Origin: Streptomyces sp. NBC_00483
GTDB lineage: Bacteria > Actinomycetota > Actinomycetes > Streptomycetales > Streptomycetaceae
Length of the DNA stretch: 64,000 nt
Direction: 5' to 3'
NCBI RefSeq assembly: GCF_036013745.1
Contig: NZ_CP107880.1
Coordinates: 62,001-126,000, forward strand
Position 1 is the stretch's first letter. Each line of letters starts with the position of its first letter. The notes beneath the pieces were generated by a model. That model worked only from the letters and a program-made list of their open reading frames with translations, was not told the DNA's origin and made no database searches. Positions 41,973 to 50,170 of the stretch are shown one piece after another. A program made the translations under genes and the position numbers.

Positions 41973-43238
41973 TCAGTTCCCGCTCGTGGCGCGGGTCTGC
42001 GCCTTCTTCAGCGCGGCCTCGCTGGACTGCCCGGTCAGCGCCGACTGGAAGGCGCTCTGCAGGGCGAGCGACACGGACGACCAGCGCGCCCCGACCTTCG
42101 CGGTGCGGGAGCGGGCGGTGGCCACCTGGTCGGCGAGCGCGTCGAGTTCGGGCACTTCCTTGCGCCAGGTCGCGGCGGCCTTCTCGTTGGCGGGGACCAT
42201 CCAGCTGTTGCGGGCGTAGGTGATCTGCTCGCGCTCGGACGACATACAGCGGATGATCTTCGCCGCGGTCTTCTGGCGGCCCGTGTCCCCGGTCTTCGGG
42301 ACGGTGAGGACGGCGCCGCCGAGCGGTCCCACGGACTTCTCGCCGCTGCTGGGGACCGGGATCCGGGCGATGCCCCAGTGCAGGTTCTTCTTGGTGTTCA
42401 GCGTCTCCACCTGCCAAGGGCCGTTGATCATCATCGCGGCGTTGCCGGCCATGAACTGGTCGTTGACGTCGGCCTGCGTCCAGTTGACGGTCGACCTGGA
42501 CAGCGAGCCGTCCTTGATGAGGCCCTTCCAGTAGTCGAGGGCGGCCGCGACCTTCGGCCCTGCGAGGTTGGTCTCGTCGCCGCCGTTGGACCACATGAAC
42601 GGTGCGAACTGGAAGACTCCGTCCTCAGCCCCGCCCGCGCTCAGCGCGATCCCGTACTGGCTGCCCTGGGTGAGCTTCTTCGAGGTCTCCCTCATCTCGT
42701 CCCAGGTAGTGGGCACTTCGAGCCCGGCCTTCTTCAGGATGTCCTTGTTGTAGAAGAGGGCGAGGGTGTTCACCGTGCGCGCGGCCCCGTAGTACGTCCC
42801 CTTGTACGAGCCGAAGTCGACGATGCCCTTCGGGATGTCCTTCGTGGACAGGCCGAGGGAACGCAGGTCGACGAGGCCACCCGCCTCCGCGAACGTCGGC
42901 GTCTCGGAGGCGTCGAACTGGATGACGTCCGGGAGCGACTTCGACGACGCCATGCGCAGCGACTTCTGCATGACCTGCGCTGCGGGCACGCTCTGCTGCT
43001 CGATGGTGAGGCCCAGCTTTGTGCTGCAACGCTTCAGCGTGGCGGCGTCCCAGCCGTGGTACGAGGCGTCGGTCGAGGAGTTGAGAACGGTGAACACACC
43101 GGGGTCGCGCCCCGCGCCGCAGCCGGTGAGCGCCGCGCCTGCGACGAGTGCGGAACAGGCGGTGAGTGCCGCGGTGGTGCTTCGGCCGCGGCGGCCGCGC
43201 CGGGGGCGCGGCACGTCCGGTGGAAGTGCTGCTGTCAC
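41973..43238 (-). CDS. Sugar ABC transporter substrate-binding lipoprotein (CUT1)
   Basis: A 421-residue extracellular lipoprotein. An arginine-rich N-terminus and a hydrophobic stretch lead to the lipobox ALTGC (near Cys40). The mature protein has the solute-binding family 1 layout, with LPDVIQFDASETPTFAEAGGLVDL and FMAGNAAMMINGPWQVE. It would capture an oligosaccharide for the two permeases. The start GTG 43238 fits the lipoprotein signal. The specificity is inferred from its GH1 and GH31 neighbours. Confidence 0.92.
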   Translation of the reverse strand: MTAALPPDVPRPRRGRRGRSTTAALTACSALVAGAALTGCGAGRDPGVFTVLNSSTDASYHGWDAATLKRCSTKLGLTIEQQSVPAAQVMQKSLRMASSKSLPDVIQFDASETPTFAEAGGLVDLRSLGLSTKDIPKGIVDFGSYKGTYYGAARTVNTLALFYNKDILKKAGLEVPTTWDEMRETSKKLTQGSQYGIALSAGGAEDGVFQFAPFMWSNGGDETNLAGPKVAAALDYWKGLIKDGSLSRSTVNWTQADVNDQFMAGNAAMMINGPWQVETLNTKKNLHWGIARIPVPSSGEKSVGPLGGAVLTVPKTGDTGRQKTAAKIIRCMSSEREQITYARNSWMVPANEKAAATWRKEVPELDALADQVATARSRTAKVGARWSSVSLALQSAFQSALTGQSSEAALKKAQTRATSGN

Positions 43239-43583
43239 GGTGGTTACCCAAGCCTTGAAGGGGTGGCCGGCCCCGACGGAACTCCCGTGTCCCGGCGAGG
43301 TGTTCGCATCGCGCGGTACGGCTCCGGCCCGCGCCGCACACGTAGAGCGCGTTTTTGTTTTCCGCCATGACTAATACGTCATCAAGCGCTTCGACACCAG
43401 ACCTTGCGACGGACTTCATCACTCGCGCACAGCCCGCTACACCCCGTTGCGAACCCCGATCGCGATCGAATCGAAGCGCTTCGACGATTCCTCGTACCGA
43501 CCTCTTGATCTTTCGATGCGCGTGAGCTCAAATGCGGTGTAGCGGCGCCCTGCCCACGCACATTGCCCACCCCGAGGAAGATG
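43239..43583. promoter_or_regulatory. Divergent sugar-operon control region with two AAGCGCTT operators
   Basis: TCGAAGCGCTTCGA (43471-43484) is a perfect 14-base palindrome. A second site with the same AAGCGCTT core (43384-43391, flanks ATC and CGA) lies 87 bases away. Both are typical of LacI-family operators controlling Streptomyces sugar genes. They lie between the divergent ABC/GH1 operon and alpha-xylosidase, so one repressor can silence both. No LacI gene is adjacent. The remainder of the 345 bases holds no ORF I can support. Confidence 0.75.
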
Positions 43584-45812
43584 ATGAAGTTCACCGACGG
43601 CTTCTGGCTGATGCGCGACGGGGTCGAGGCCTCGTACGCCACCGAGGTCCGCGACCTGCGCGTCGACGCCGACCGCTTCACCGCGTTCGCCGCGGACAAG
43701 CGGATCCAGCGGCGCGGCGACACCCTCAACTCCCCCTTGCTGACGGTCGATTGCTTCACCCCGGCCGAGGGCGTCATCGGGGTCCGCGTCACCCACCACG
43801 CGGGAAAGCGGCGCCCGGGGCCGGACTTCCGGCTGCCCGGCGAGGACGCCGGCACGGGTACGGTGCGCCGCGACGGCACGAGGGTCGAGCTGTCCAGCGG
43901 GCCGCTGTCCGTGCACCTCGACGAGGCGGCGCCCTGGCAGTTGTCCTTCCGTGACGCCGACGGCCGCGAGGTCACCTCCTCGGGCGGCAAGGGCACCGCC
44001 TTCTTCCGGACGGGCGACGGGGCGCACCACATGGCCGCGCAGCTGTCACTCGGCGTCGGGGAGCAGGTCTACGGCCTCGGCGAGCGCTTCACCCCGTTCG
44101 TCAGGAACGGCCAGGTCGTCGACATGTGGCAGGCCGACGGCGGCACGAGCAGCGAACAGGCGTACAAGAACGTCCCGTTCAGCCTGCACGTCTCCCCCGC
44201 GGGTGCCTACGGCGTGTTCGTCGCGCACCCCGGAAGGGTCAGTTACGAGATCGGCTCGGAGTCGGTCGGCCAGATGCAGTTCAGCGTCGAGGACCAGTCG
44301 CTCGAGTACTACGTCGTCGCAGGGCCCACCCCGAAGGACGTGCTGCGCCGCTACACCGCGCTCACCGGCCGCCCGGCGCTGCCGCCCGCGTGGTCGTTCG
44401 GCCTGTGGCTGACGACGTCGTTCACGACGCAGTACGACGAGGAGACGGTGACGTCGTTCGTCGACGGAATGGCGGAGCGCGACATCCCGCTGAGCGTCTT
44501 CCACTTCGACTGCTTCTGGATGCGCGAGTACCAGTGGTCGGACTTCGAGTGGGACCCCGCGGTCTTCCCCGATCCGGAGGGCATGCTGGCCCGCCTCAAG
44601 GCGCGCGGCCTGCGCATCTCCGTGTGGATCAACCCGTACATCGCGCAGAAGTCCGCCCTGTTCGAAGAGGCCGCGGCCCAGGGCTATTTGGTGAAGCGGC
44701 CGAACGGCGACATCTGGCAGTGGGACCTGTGGCAGGCGGGGATGGCGCTCGTCGACTTCACCAACCCGGAGGCCTGCGCCTGGTTCCGCTCCAAGCTCAA
44801 GGTGCTGCTCGACCAAGGTGTCGACTGCTTCAAGACGGACTTCGGCGAGCGCATCCCCACGGATGTCGTCTGGCACGACGGCTCCGACCCGGAGCGCATG
44901 CACAACTACTACACGCACCTGTACAACCAGGTCGTCTTCGATCTCCTGGAGAAGGAGCGCGGCCGCGGCGAGTCCGTCCTCTTCGCCCGTTCGGCGACGG
45001 CGGGCGGGCAGCAGTTCCCGGTGCACTGGGGCGGCGACTGCTGGTCCTCGTTCGGCGCGATGGCGGAGTCGCTGCGCGGCGGCCTGTCCCTCTCCCTGTC
45101 CGGCTTCGGCTTCTGGTCCCACGACATCGGCGGCTTCGAGGGCACCCCCGACGCGGCGGTCTTCAAGCGCTGGCTGGCCTTCGGTCTCCTCTCCTCCCAC
45201 AGCCGCCTGCACGGCTCGTCCTCGTACCGGGTACCGTGGGAGTTCGGCGACGAAGCGGTCGACGTGGCAGGCAAGTTCACGAAGCTCAAGCACCGCCTGA
45301 TGCCCTACCTGTACGGCGCGGCGGTCGAGGCGCACACGACGGGCGTGCCGCTGATGCGCCCGATGCTGCTCGACTTCCCCGACGACCCGACGGCGCGCGC
45401 CCTGGACCGCCAGTACATGCTCGGCCCCGACCTCCTGGTGGCGCCGGTGTTCTCCGCGGACGGCGACGTCGAGTTCTACGTCCCCGAGGGCACGTGGACC
45501 CATCTCCTCACCGGCGAGCGGGTCGAGGGCCCGGCCTGGCGGCGCGAGCAGCACGGCTTCGACAGCCTGCCGCTGTACGTGCGTCCCGGCGCGGTCCTGC
45601 CGATGGGCGCGGACGCGTCACGCCCGGACGGCGACTGGCTCACCGGGCTCACGCTGCTCGTCACCCCGGACACGGAGGACGTGACGGTGACGGTGCCCGA
45701 TCAGCACGGCGGTGTGGCGGCGACGTATCGGGTGGTGCGGGACGGTACGACCAGAGAGGCGGCGGTCGTGGAGGGGCACGGGGTCGACGAGGTGACGGTG
45801 AAGCGGCTCTGA
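43584..45812 (+). CDS. GH31 alpha-xylosidase
   Basis: A 742-residue cytosolic glycosidase similar to YicI. It opens MKFTDGFWLMRDGV, the typical alpha-xylosidase N-terminus. The nucleophile is Asp419 in KTDFGERIP and the acid/base region is in GGDCWSSFGAMAESLRGGLSLSLSGFGFWSHDIGGF. It removes alpha-xylosyl groups from the non-reducing end, for example of xyloglucan oligosaccharides or isoprimeverose. GAGGAAG lies just upstream of tandem ATGs (43581, 43584); the second gives the family N-terminus. It is divergent from the sugar importer/GH1 operon and shares its operators. Confidence 0.92.
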   Translation: MKFTDGFWLMRDGVEASYATEVRDLRVDADRFTAFAADKRIQRRGDTLNSPLLTVDCFTPAEGVIGVRVTHHAGKRRPGPDFRLPGEDAGTGTVRRDGTRVELSSGPLSVHLDEAAPWQLSFRDADGREVTSSGGKGTAFFRTGDGAHHMAAQLSLGVGEQVYGLGERFTPFVRNGQVVDMWQADGGTSSEQAYKNVPFSLHVSPAGAYGVFVAHPGRVSYEIGSESVGQMQFSVEDQSLEYYVVAGPTPKDVLRRYTALTGRPALPPAWSFGLWLTTSFTTQYDEETVTSFVDGMAERDIPLSVFHFDCFWMREYQWSDFEWDPAVFPDPEGMLARLKARGLRISVWINPYIAQKSALFEEAAAQGYLVKRPNGDIWQWDLWQAGMALVDFTNPEACAWFRSKLKVLLDQGVDCFKTDFGERIPTDVVWHDGSDPERMHNYYTHLYNQVVFDLLEKERGRGESVLFARSATAGGQQFPVHWGGDCWSSFGAMAESLRGGLSLSLSGFGFWSHDIGGFEGTPDAAVFKRWLAFGLLSSHSRLHGSSSYRVPWEFGDEAVDVAGKFTKLKHRLMPYLYGAAVEAHTTGVPLMRPMLLDFPDDPTARALDRQYMLGPDLLVAPVFSADGDVEFYVPEGTWTHLLTGERVEGPAWRREQHGFDSLPLYVRPGAVLPMGADASRPDGDWLTGLTLLVTPDTEDVTVTVPDQHGGVAATYRVVRDGTTREAAVVEGHGVDEVTVKRL

Positions 45813-45822
45813 CGCGCGGCGG

Positions 45823-45870
45823 GGCCTTGTTCAGTGCAGGGCAATAGGCCCTGTTCAGTGCAGGGCCAGG
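45823..45870. repeat. 24-bp tandem duplication over the TSUP stop codon
   Basis: Two 24-base units (45823-45846 and 45847-45870) share 19 of their first 20 bases around TTCAGTGCAGGGC. The second covers the TSUP TGA (45855-45857) and last codons; the first is the copy beyond the stop. Confidence 0.85.
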
Positions 45871-46616
45871 AACGGCGCCGACAGCAGGAGGAAGGCCACC
45901 ATCGCGTACTTCAGGCGTCGGGCCGGGATGGCGTGTGCGATGCGCCAGCCGATGAGCACGCCGACCAGTTCCGGGATGCCCACCAGGGCCGCGAGCCGCC
46001 AGTCGACGGATCCGTGCAGCACATACGCCACCGTGCCCACGCTCGCGATCACGATCGACTGGGCCTGGGCCGCGGCCAGCGACGACAGGACCGGCAGCCC
46101 GGCCACCACGAGCAGTGGCACGCTCAGCATGGGGCCGCCGAGCCCGAAGAGGCCCGCGACGACCGCGACGACGACGCCGATCAGGACCGTGCGGCCCATC
46201 GGGATGTGCGCCCGCTCGGCACCCTCCGGGGCGCGCCGGTCCCGCACCCACACCAGGATGCCGGTGACGACGACCGCGCAGGCCAGCAGGATCCCGAAGC
46301 CGCGTCCCGCGACCAGGGTGTTGCACAGCACGCCCAGCGGCGCCCCCACGAGTGCGGCTCCGGCGAGTGCGGCGGCGCAGCGCCGGGTTCCCGGGTCGCG
46401 GAGCTGTCCCGACCGGGCGTACGCCGCCGTGCCGAGCAGGCCCGTGGCGACGTGGGTGACGATCGCGGTGCCCGCCACGCCCGAGGGCGTGAGGCCGGAG
46501 AACAGGAACAGGCCGATGGTGGGCAGCACTCCGCCGGGTCCGATGGCGGTGATCCCGATGCCGCCGAGCAGCCCGGCCACCGCGAGGAGGACCAGGTGTG
46601 TGGTGTCCAGGGTCAT
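45855..46616 (-). CDS. TSUP-family (TauE/SafE) transporter
   Basis: A 253-residue membrane protein with seven or eight helices. The family repeat is visible twice, as GGIGITAIGPGGVLPTIGLFLFSGLTPSGVAGTA near the N-terminus and GLFGLGGPMLSVPLLVVAGLPVLSSLAAAQAQSIVIAS in the second half. The family moves sulfite, sulfoacetate or other organosulfonates or simple carboxylates, usually outward. It lies 70 bases downstream of a GntR regulator on the same strand. The substrate is not evident. Confidence 0.9.
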   Translation of the reverse strand: MTLDTTHLVLLAVAGLLGGIGITAIGPGGVLPTIGLFLFSGLTPSGVAGTAIVTHVATGLLGTAAYARSGQLRDPGTRRCAAALAGAALVGAPLGVLCNTLVAGRGFGILLACAVVVTGILVWVRDRRAPEGAERAHIPMGRTVLIGVVVAVVAGLFGLGGPMLSVPLLVVAGLPVLSSLAAAQAQSIVIASVGTVAYVLHGSVDWRLAALVGIPELVGVLIGWRIAHAIPARRLKYAMVAFLLLSAPFLALH

Positions 46617-46638
46617 GTGCGCTCCCGCCCGCTCTGTT

Positions 46639-46674
46639 GTTCGCTTCGTCGTTCGCTTTGTCGTTCGCTTCGCA
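46639..46674. repeat. 12-bp tandem repeat behind the GntR stop
   Basis: GTTCGCTTCGTC (46639-46650), GTTCGCTTTGTC (46651-46662) and GTTCGCTTCGCA (46663-46674) are contiguous. They lie in the 70-base gap between the GntR stop (46687) and the TSUP start (46616). Confidence 0.85.
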
Positions 46675-46686
46675 TAGTCGGCTCCG

Positions 46687-47412
46687 TCAGTCCCTCGGCA
46701 GGACGGCCCGCAGGGCGAAACGGTCCGCGCGCACCCGCAGTGACTCGGCGTCGACCGGGCGGCCGTTCGCGAGCCGGGTCAGCCGGTCGATGGTGAACAG
46801 CGCGGCGCCCTCCGCCACCCCCAGGAGGCGCGCGGTGTCCGGGTCCGCGGTGACGGCGTGCACGGTCACCTCGGCGCTGCCGAGCCGCGTGCCGCTGGTC
46901 TCCTCGATGAGCGCGAACAGATCGCGGCCCGCCAGGTGGCGGTCGAGCAGCGGGCGGCCGATGTCGGGGGCGAGCCAGGTCGAGTCCAGGGAGAGCGGAT
47001 CCGCGTCGAGTGATCTCAGGCGCTCGATGTAGACCGCCTCGGAGCGCTCCGGGAGGCAGAGGCGTTGCGTGATCGCGGGCGGGGCGTGCGACACGACGCG
47101 TGCCTCGCGCACCTCGTTGCTGACCGTGCCGTACGCGGTCAACTCCTCGGCGAGGCCGACCAGTCGGGCAAGTCCGTGGCCGGCCTTGTGGCCGGTCACG
47201 AGGGTGCCGATGCCACGCCGCCGAGTCACGACACCCTCGTCCCGCAACATGTTCAGCGCCTCGCGCACGGCGTTGCGGGTGGCTCCGAGGGACAGGCCGA
47301 GGGCGCGCTCGTCCGGCAGCACACCCTCGTACGCGCCGTCGACGATGCGCTGGCGCAGCACGTCGGCGACGCGGCGTGCCCGGTCGGCCCGCGATCCGTC
47401 ACGGTCTTCCAT
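46687..47412 (-). CDS. GntR-family (HutC/UTRA) transcriptional regulator
   Basis: A 241-residue regulator. An N-terminal winged helix (10-75, ARRVADVLRQRIVDGAYEG and GATRNAVREALNMLRDEGVVTRRRGIGTLV) is joined to a UTRA ligand domain (90-240, with RLCLPERSEAVYIERLRSLDADPLSLDSTWLA). ATG 47412 follows GAAGGG with 6 bases between. It is the upstream gene to the TSUP transporter and its likely regulator. Confidence 0.9.
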   Translation of the reverse strand: MEDRDGSRADRARRVADVLRQRIVDGAYEGVLPDERALGLSLGATRNAVREALNMLRDEGVVTRRRGIGTLVTGHKAGHGLARLVGLAEELTAYGTVSNEVREARVVSHAPPAITQRLCLPERSEAVYIERLRSLDADPLSLDSTWLAPDIGRPLLDRHLAGRDLFALIEETSGTRLGSAEVTVHAVTADPDTARLLGVAEGAALFTIDRLTRLANGRPVDAESLRVRADRFALRAVLPRD

Positions 47413-47699
47413 GCCCGTCCCTTCTCCGTGGTGCATGTGACGGCAGACCGTACGCCCTCTGATGTTTCGCGGGTGTTACGCCACCCCCTCCGACCTGCAC
47501 AAACGTCTGACCTGCGACGGAGCGGCAGCCGTAGGGGGCAACGCCGGTCACCGGCGTCACACCCACCCACGTACCGGCCACGCCGGCCACCACCTCGCAC
47601 ACCACGCAGCCCCACACCTCACCACCGCCTCAACTGCCGCATGGAATACCCTGGTTGACACGTGACCCACGGCGACCCATCGACCCTTCGGAGCGACTC
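47413..47699. other. Divergent intergenic region between GntR and methyltransferase
   Basis: This 287-base gap holds no supported gene. TTGACA (47655-47660), 40 bases before the methyltransferase start, is a good -35 match, though no -10 is convincing at the usual distance. Codon-like periodicity in the region 47500-47640 is poor. Confidence 0.4.
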
Positions 47700-48494
47700 G
47701 TGCCCCAGGACCGTCCGCTGATCGACAGTGACTCCCCGCATTCGGCCCGCATCTGGAACTACTGGCTCGGCGGCAAGGACTGCTACGAGGTCGACCGCCA
47801 GGTAGGCGATGCCATTCAGCAGGTCAACGCGGAGATCGTGCACGTGGCCCGCGCGCAGCGCGCCTTCCTCGCCCGTACCGTCTCCCACCTCGTACGGGAC
47901 GTGGGCATCGACCAGTTCCTCGACATCGGCACCGGGCTGCCCACCATCGACAACACCCACGACGTGGCACAGCGCCACGACCCCACGGCGCGCATCGTCT
48001 ACGTCGACCACGACCCGGTCGTTCTGCGGCACGCTGAGGCCCTGCTGACCAGCACTCCGCAGGGAGCCACCGACTACATCGAGGCCGATCTGACCGACCC
48101 CGCCGACATCCTCCGGCAGGCCGGGGACACGCTGGACTTCACCCGTCCCATCGCCCTGATGCTGCTCGGGGTCGTCGCCCATGTCACCGACGACCGCGCC
48201 TACACGATCGTCGAGGAACTCAAGAGCGCGCTGCCCAGCGGCAGTCACCTGGTTCTGTGCGACAGCACCGAGGCGTACCACCCCGAATCCACCCGCGCGA
48301 TGGTCGAACAGTGGAACAGCACCAGTGACAACCCGCGCACCAATCGCACCCCCGAGCAGATCGGTCGCTTCTTCGAGGGATTCGAGCTGGTCGAACCGGG
48401 TCTGACCTCGGTGTCCCAGTGGCGCCCCGATGACGTCGAGGGTGAACTCCCGGAGCCCGTCAGCAGCTTCGGCGGCATCGGACGCAAGCCCTGA
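47700..48494 (+). CDS. S-adenosyl methyltransferase, DUF574/Methyltransf_19 type
   Basis: A 264-residue SAM-dependent methyltransferase of the actinomycete DUF574 family. It begins with the hallmark SARIWNYWLGGKDCYEVDR (near 13-31). The SAM-binding FLDIGTGLPTIDNTHDVAQ is near 78-96, with the acidic VYVDHDP after it. IEADLTDP and LMLLGVVAHVTD are other family points. GTG 47700 follows GGAG with 6 bases between; the ORF is open further upstream without a ribosome site. Substrates of this large streptomycete family are mostly unknown. Confidence 0.88.
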   Translation: MPQDRPLIDSDSPHSARIWNYWLGGKDCYEVDRQVGDAIQQVNAEIVHVARAQRAFLARTVSHLVRDVGIDQFLDIGTGLPTIDNTHDVAQRHDPTARIVYVDHDPVVLRHAEALLTSTPQGATDYIEADLTDPADILRQAGDTLDFTRPIALMLLGVVAHVTDDRAYTIVEELKSALPSGSHLVLCDSTEAYHPESTRAMVEQWNSTSDNPRTNRTPEQIGRFFEGFELVEPGLTSVSQWRPDDVEGELPEPVSSFGGIGRKP

Positions 48495-48645
48495 TGCGCG
48501 TCAACACGCCAACTCCCGTACCGTAAAAGGAGACCGATCTGCGCTGACGTGCCACATGATGGGCACCCGGGTGAGTACCATCCGGCCCTACAGCACACAC
48601 GTGCACACACCGACAGATCACTCCTTTCCACGGAAGCGAGCCATC

Positions 48646-49380
48646 ATGGCGGACACCACGCACCAGACCGAGCTCAAGTCCCGTTACGCCGACCGGATCC
48701 AGGACGACATCGCCAACAACGAGAGCGAGTTGAAGCGGATCAGCGAGGAAATCTCCGCGCTGCAGGCCCAGTTGGGCACCCTCGAGGAGAACCGCACTCT
48801 GCTGGAGAGCATGCTGAAGTCCCTCGGCAGCGGGAATCTCCCGCCCCTTCCGGCGCCCCTCGCGGAGAAGCCGGCCGGCAAGGCCGCGGGTAAGGTTCCG
48901 CGCCAGAAGGCACGGGACACGACGGCGGCGAAGCCCGCGCAGGCCAAGAAGACGGCCGGAGCCCCCGCGAAGGCGGCCAAGACCGCGAAGCCCGCCAAGG
49001 CCGCGGCAGCCACCAAGCCCAGCGCACCCGCCGCGCCCGCCGCCGAGAAGACCGAGCCGCAGGGCTCCACGCTGGTCGAGCTCATCGTGTCCCAGCTGGG
49101 CGCCGAGACCAGCCCGCGTTCGGCCGCCGAGATCACCGCGACGCTGGAAAAGAAGCACCCCAAGCGGGAGTTCAGCACCAAGGTGGTCCGCAACACGCTG
49201 GAGGCCCTGGTCGCCAAGGCCCGCGCCGAGCGCACCCGGCAGCAGCGTTCGGTGTTCTACGTCGCCCTGCCCGCTACCGGCACGTCCGCGAAGGCCACGG
49301 ACAGCAAGGCCGGCGCGGACACCAAGGCCGGACAGGACAAGGCGGTGGAGAAGGCCGGGGCGAAGGACGGCGCCGCGTGA
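48646..49380 (+). CDS. Coiled-coil / Lys-Ala-Pro-rich / winged-helix protein, putative DNA-binding
   Basis: A 244-residue protein with three parts. Residues 8-60 form a strong coiled coil (YADRIQDDIANNESELKRISEEISALQAQLGTLEENRTLLESML). Residues 72-140 are a Lys/Ala/Pro-rich low-complexity tail like histone H1 or bacterial Hc1. Residues 148-205 are a compact domain (LVELIVSQLG, SAAEITATLEKKHPKREFSTKVVRNTLEALVAKA) that reads as a winged helix. A second Lys/Ala tail follows. ATG 48646 follows GGAAG. The layout suggests a nucleoid or chromatin-type protein, which is inference; I recognise no named family. Confidence 0.75.
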   Translation: MADTTHQTELKSRYADRIQDDIANNESELKRISEEISALQAQLGTLEENRTLLESMLKSLGSGNLPPLPAPLAEKPAGKAAGKVPRQKARDTTAAKPAQAKKTAGAPAKAAKTAKPAKAAAATKPSAPAAPAAEKTEPQGSTLVELIVSQLGAETSPRSAAEITATLEKKHPKREFSTKVVRNTLEALVAKARAERTRQQRSVFYVALPATGTSAKATDSKAGADTKAGQDKAVEKAGAKDGAA

Positions 49381-49458
49381 CACCCCGCTCGTCGCCTGCG
49401 CGATGAGTCTCGTTCGCCGTGGCAGTCTCACAGTTGTCGATCACGTAGGAGGAGCCCC

Positions 49459-50112
49459 GTGAAACAGCAACTGCTGAAGGTCCAGAATTTCAACGTGTCC
49501 GCGGACGGTTTCGGCGCCGGTCAGGGTCAGAGCCTTGAGCGGCCGTTCGGACACGCCGACCCGGGGAACATGTTCGCCTGGGCCGGGGCCACGGCGAGCT
49601 GGCCCAATCGCACGGAACCGGGGGGCTCCCGCGGCATCGACGACTATCTGACGCGGGACTTCCACCACAACATCGGCGCCGAGATCATGGGCCGGGGCAA
49701 GTTCGGGCCGCAGCACGGGCCCTGGCAGGACGACGAATGGCGCGGATGGTGGGGTGAGGAGCCGCCGTTCCACACTCCGGTGTTCGTGATGACCCACCAC
49801 ACGCGGCCGTCGATCACGCTCTCGGACACCACGTTCCACTTCGTCGACGCCGACCCTGGCACCGTCCTCAAGCAGGCCAGGGTGGCGGCGCAGGGCAAGG
49901 ACATCCGGCTGGGCGGTGGGGCCACCACCGTCCGCGAGTTCCTCGAGGCCGACCTCGTCGACACCCTGCACGTGGCGGTCGCGGACGGCATCAAGCTCGG
50001 CTCCGGCTCCAAGCTCTGGGACTCCCCCGACGATCTGCTCGACCGCTTCCACCTCGATGTCGTACCGAGCCCGACGGGCGCGGTGCGACACCATCTGTTC
50101 TGGCGGAAGTGA
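49459..50112 (+). CDS. Dihydrofolate reductase/RibD C-terminal-domain family reductase
   Basis: A 217-residue protein with the RibD_C fold. It has QNFNVSADGFGAG at the N-terminus (the family V(S/T)LDG segment), an EIMGRGKFG motif (about 74-84), FVMTHHTRPSITLSDTTFHFV, and GGGATTVREFLEADLVDTLHVAV near the C-terminus (NADPH-binding region). It is a stand-alone reductase with unknown substrate. AGGAGG lies 8 bases before GTG/ATG 49459. Confidence 0.87.
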   Translation: MKQQLLKVQNFNVSADGFGAGQGQSLERPFGHADPGNMFAWAGATASWPNRTEPGGSRGIDDYLTRDFHHNIGAEIMGRGKFGPQHGPWQDDEWRGWWGEEPPFHTPVFVMTHHTRPSITLSDTTFHFVDADPGTVLKQARVAAQGKDIRLGGGATTVREFLEADLVDTLHVAVADGIKLGSGSKLWDSPDDLLDRFHLDVVPSPTGAVRHHLFWRK

Positions 50113-50131
50113 CACCCGGCGCGCGTGGGGT

Positions 50132-50170
50132 CACGTACTCACTGGCCGTAAGCCACGTACTCAGTGGCCG
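50132..50170. repeat. 22-bp-period duplication over the OYE stop codon
   Basis: CACGTACTCACTGGCCG (50132-50148) is repeated with one change at 50154-50170. The second copy contains the stop (50161-50163) and the last codons of the old-yellow-enzyme gene; the first lies just beyond. Confidence 0.85.
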
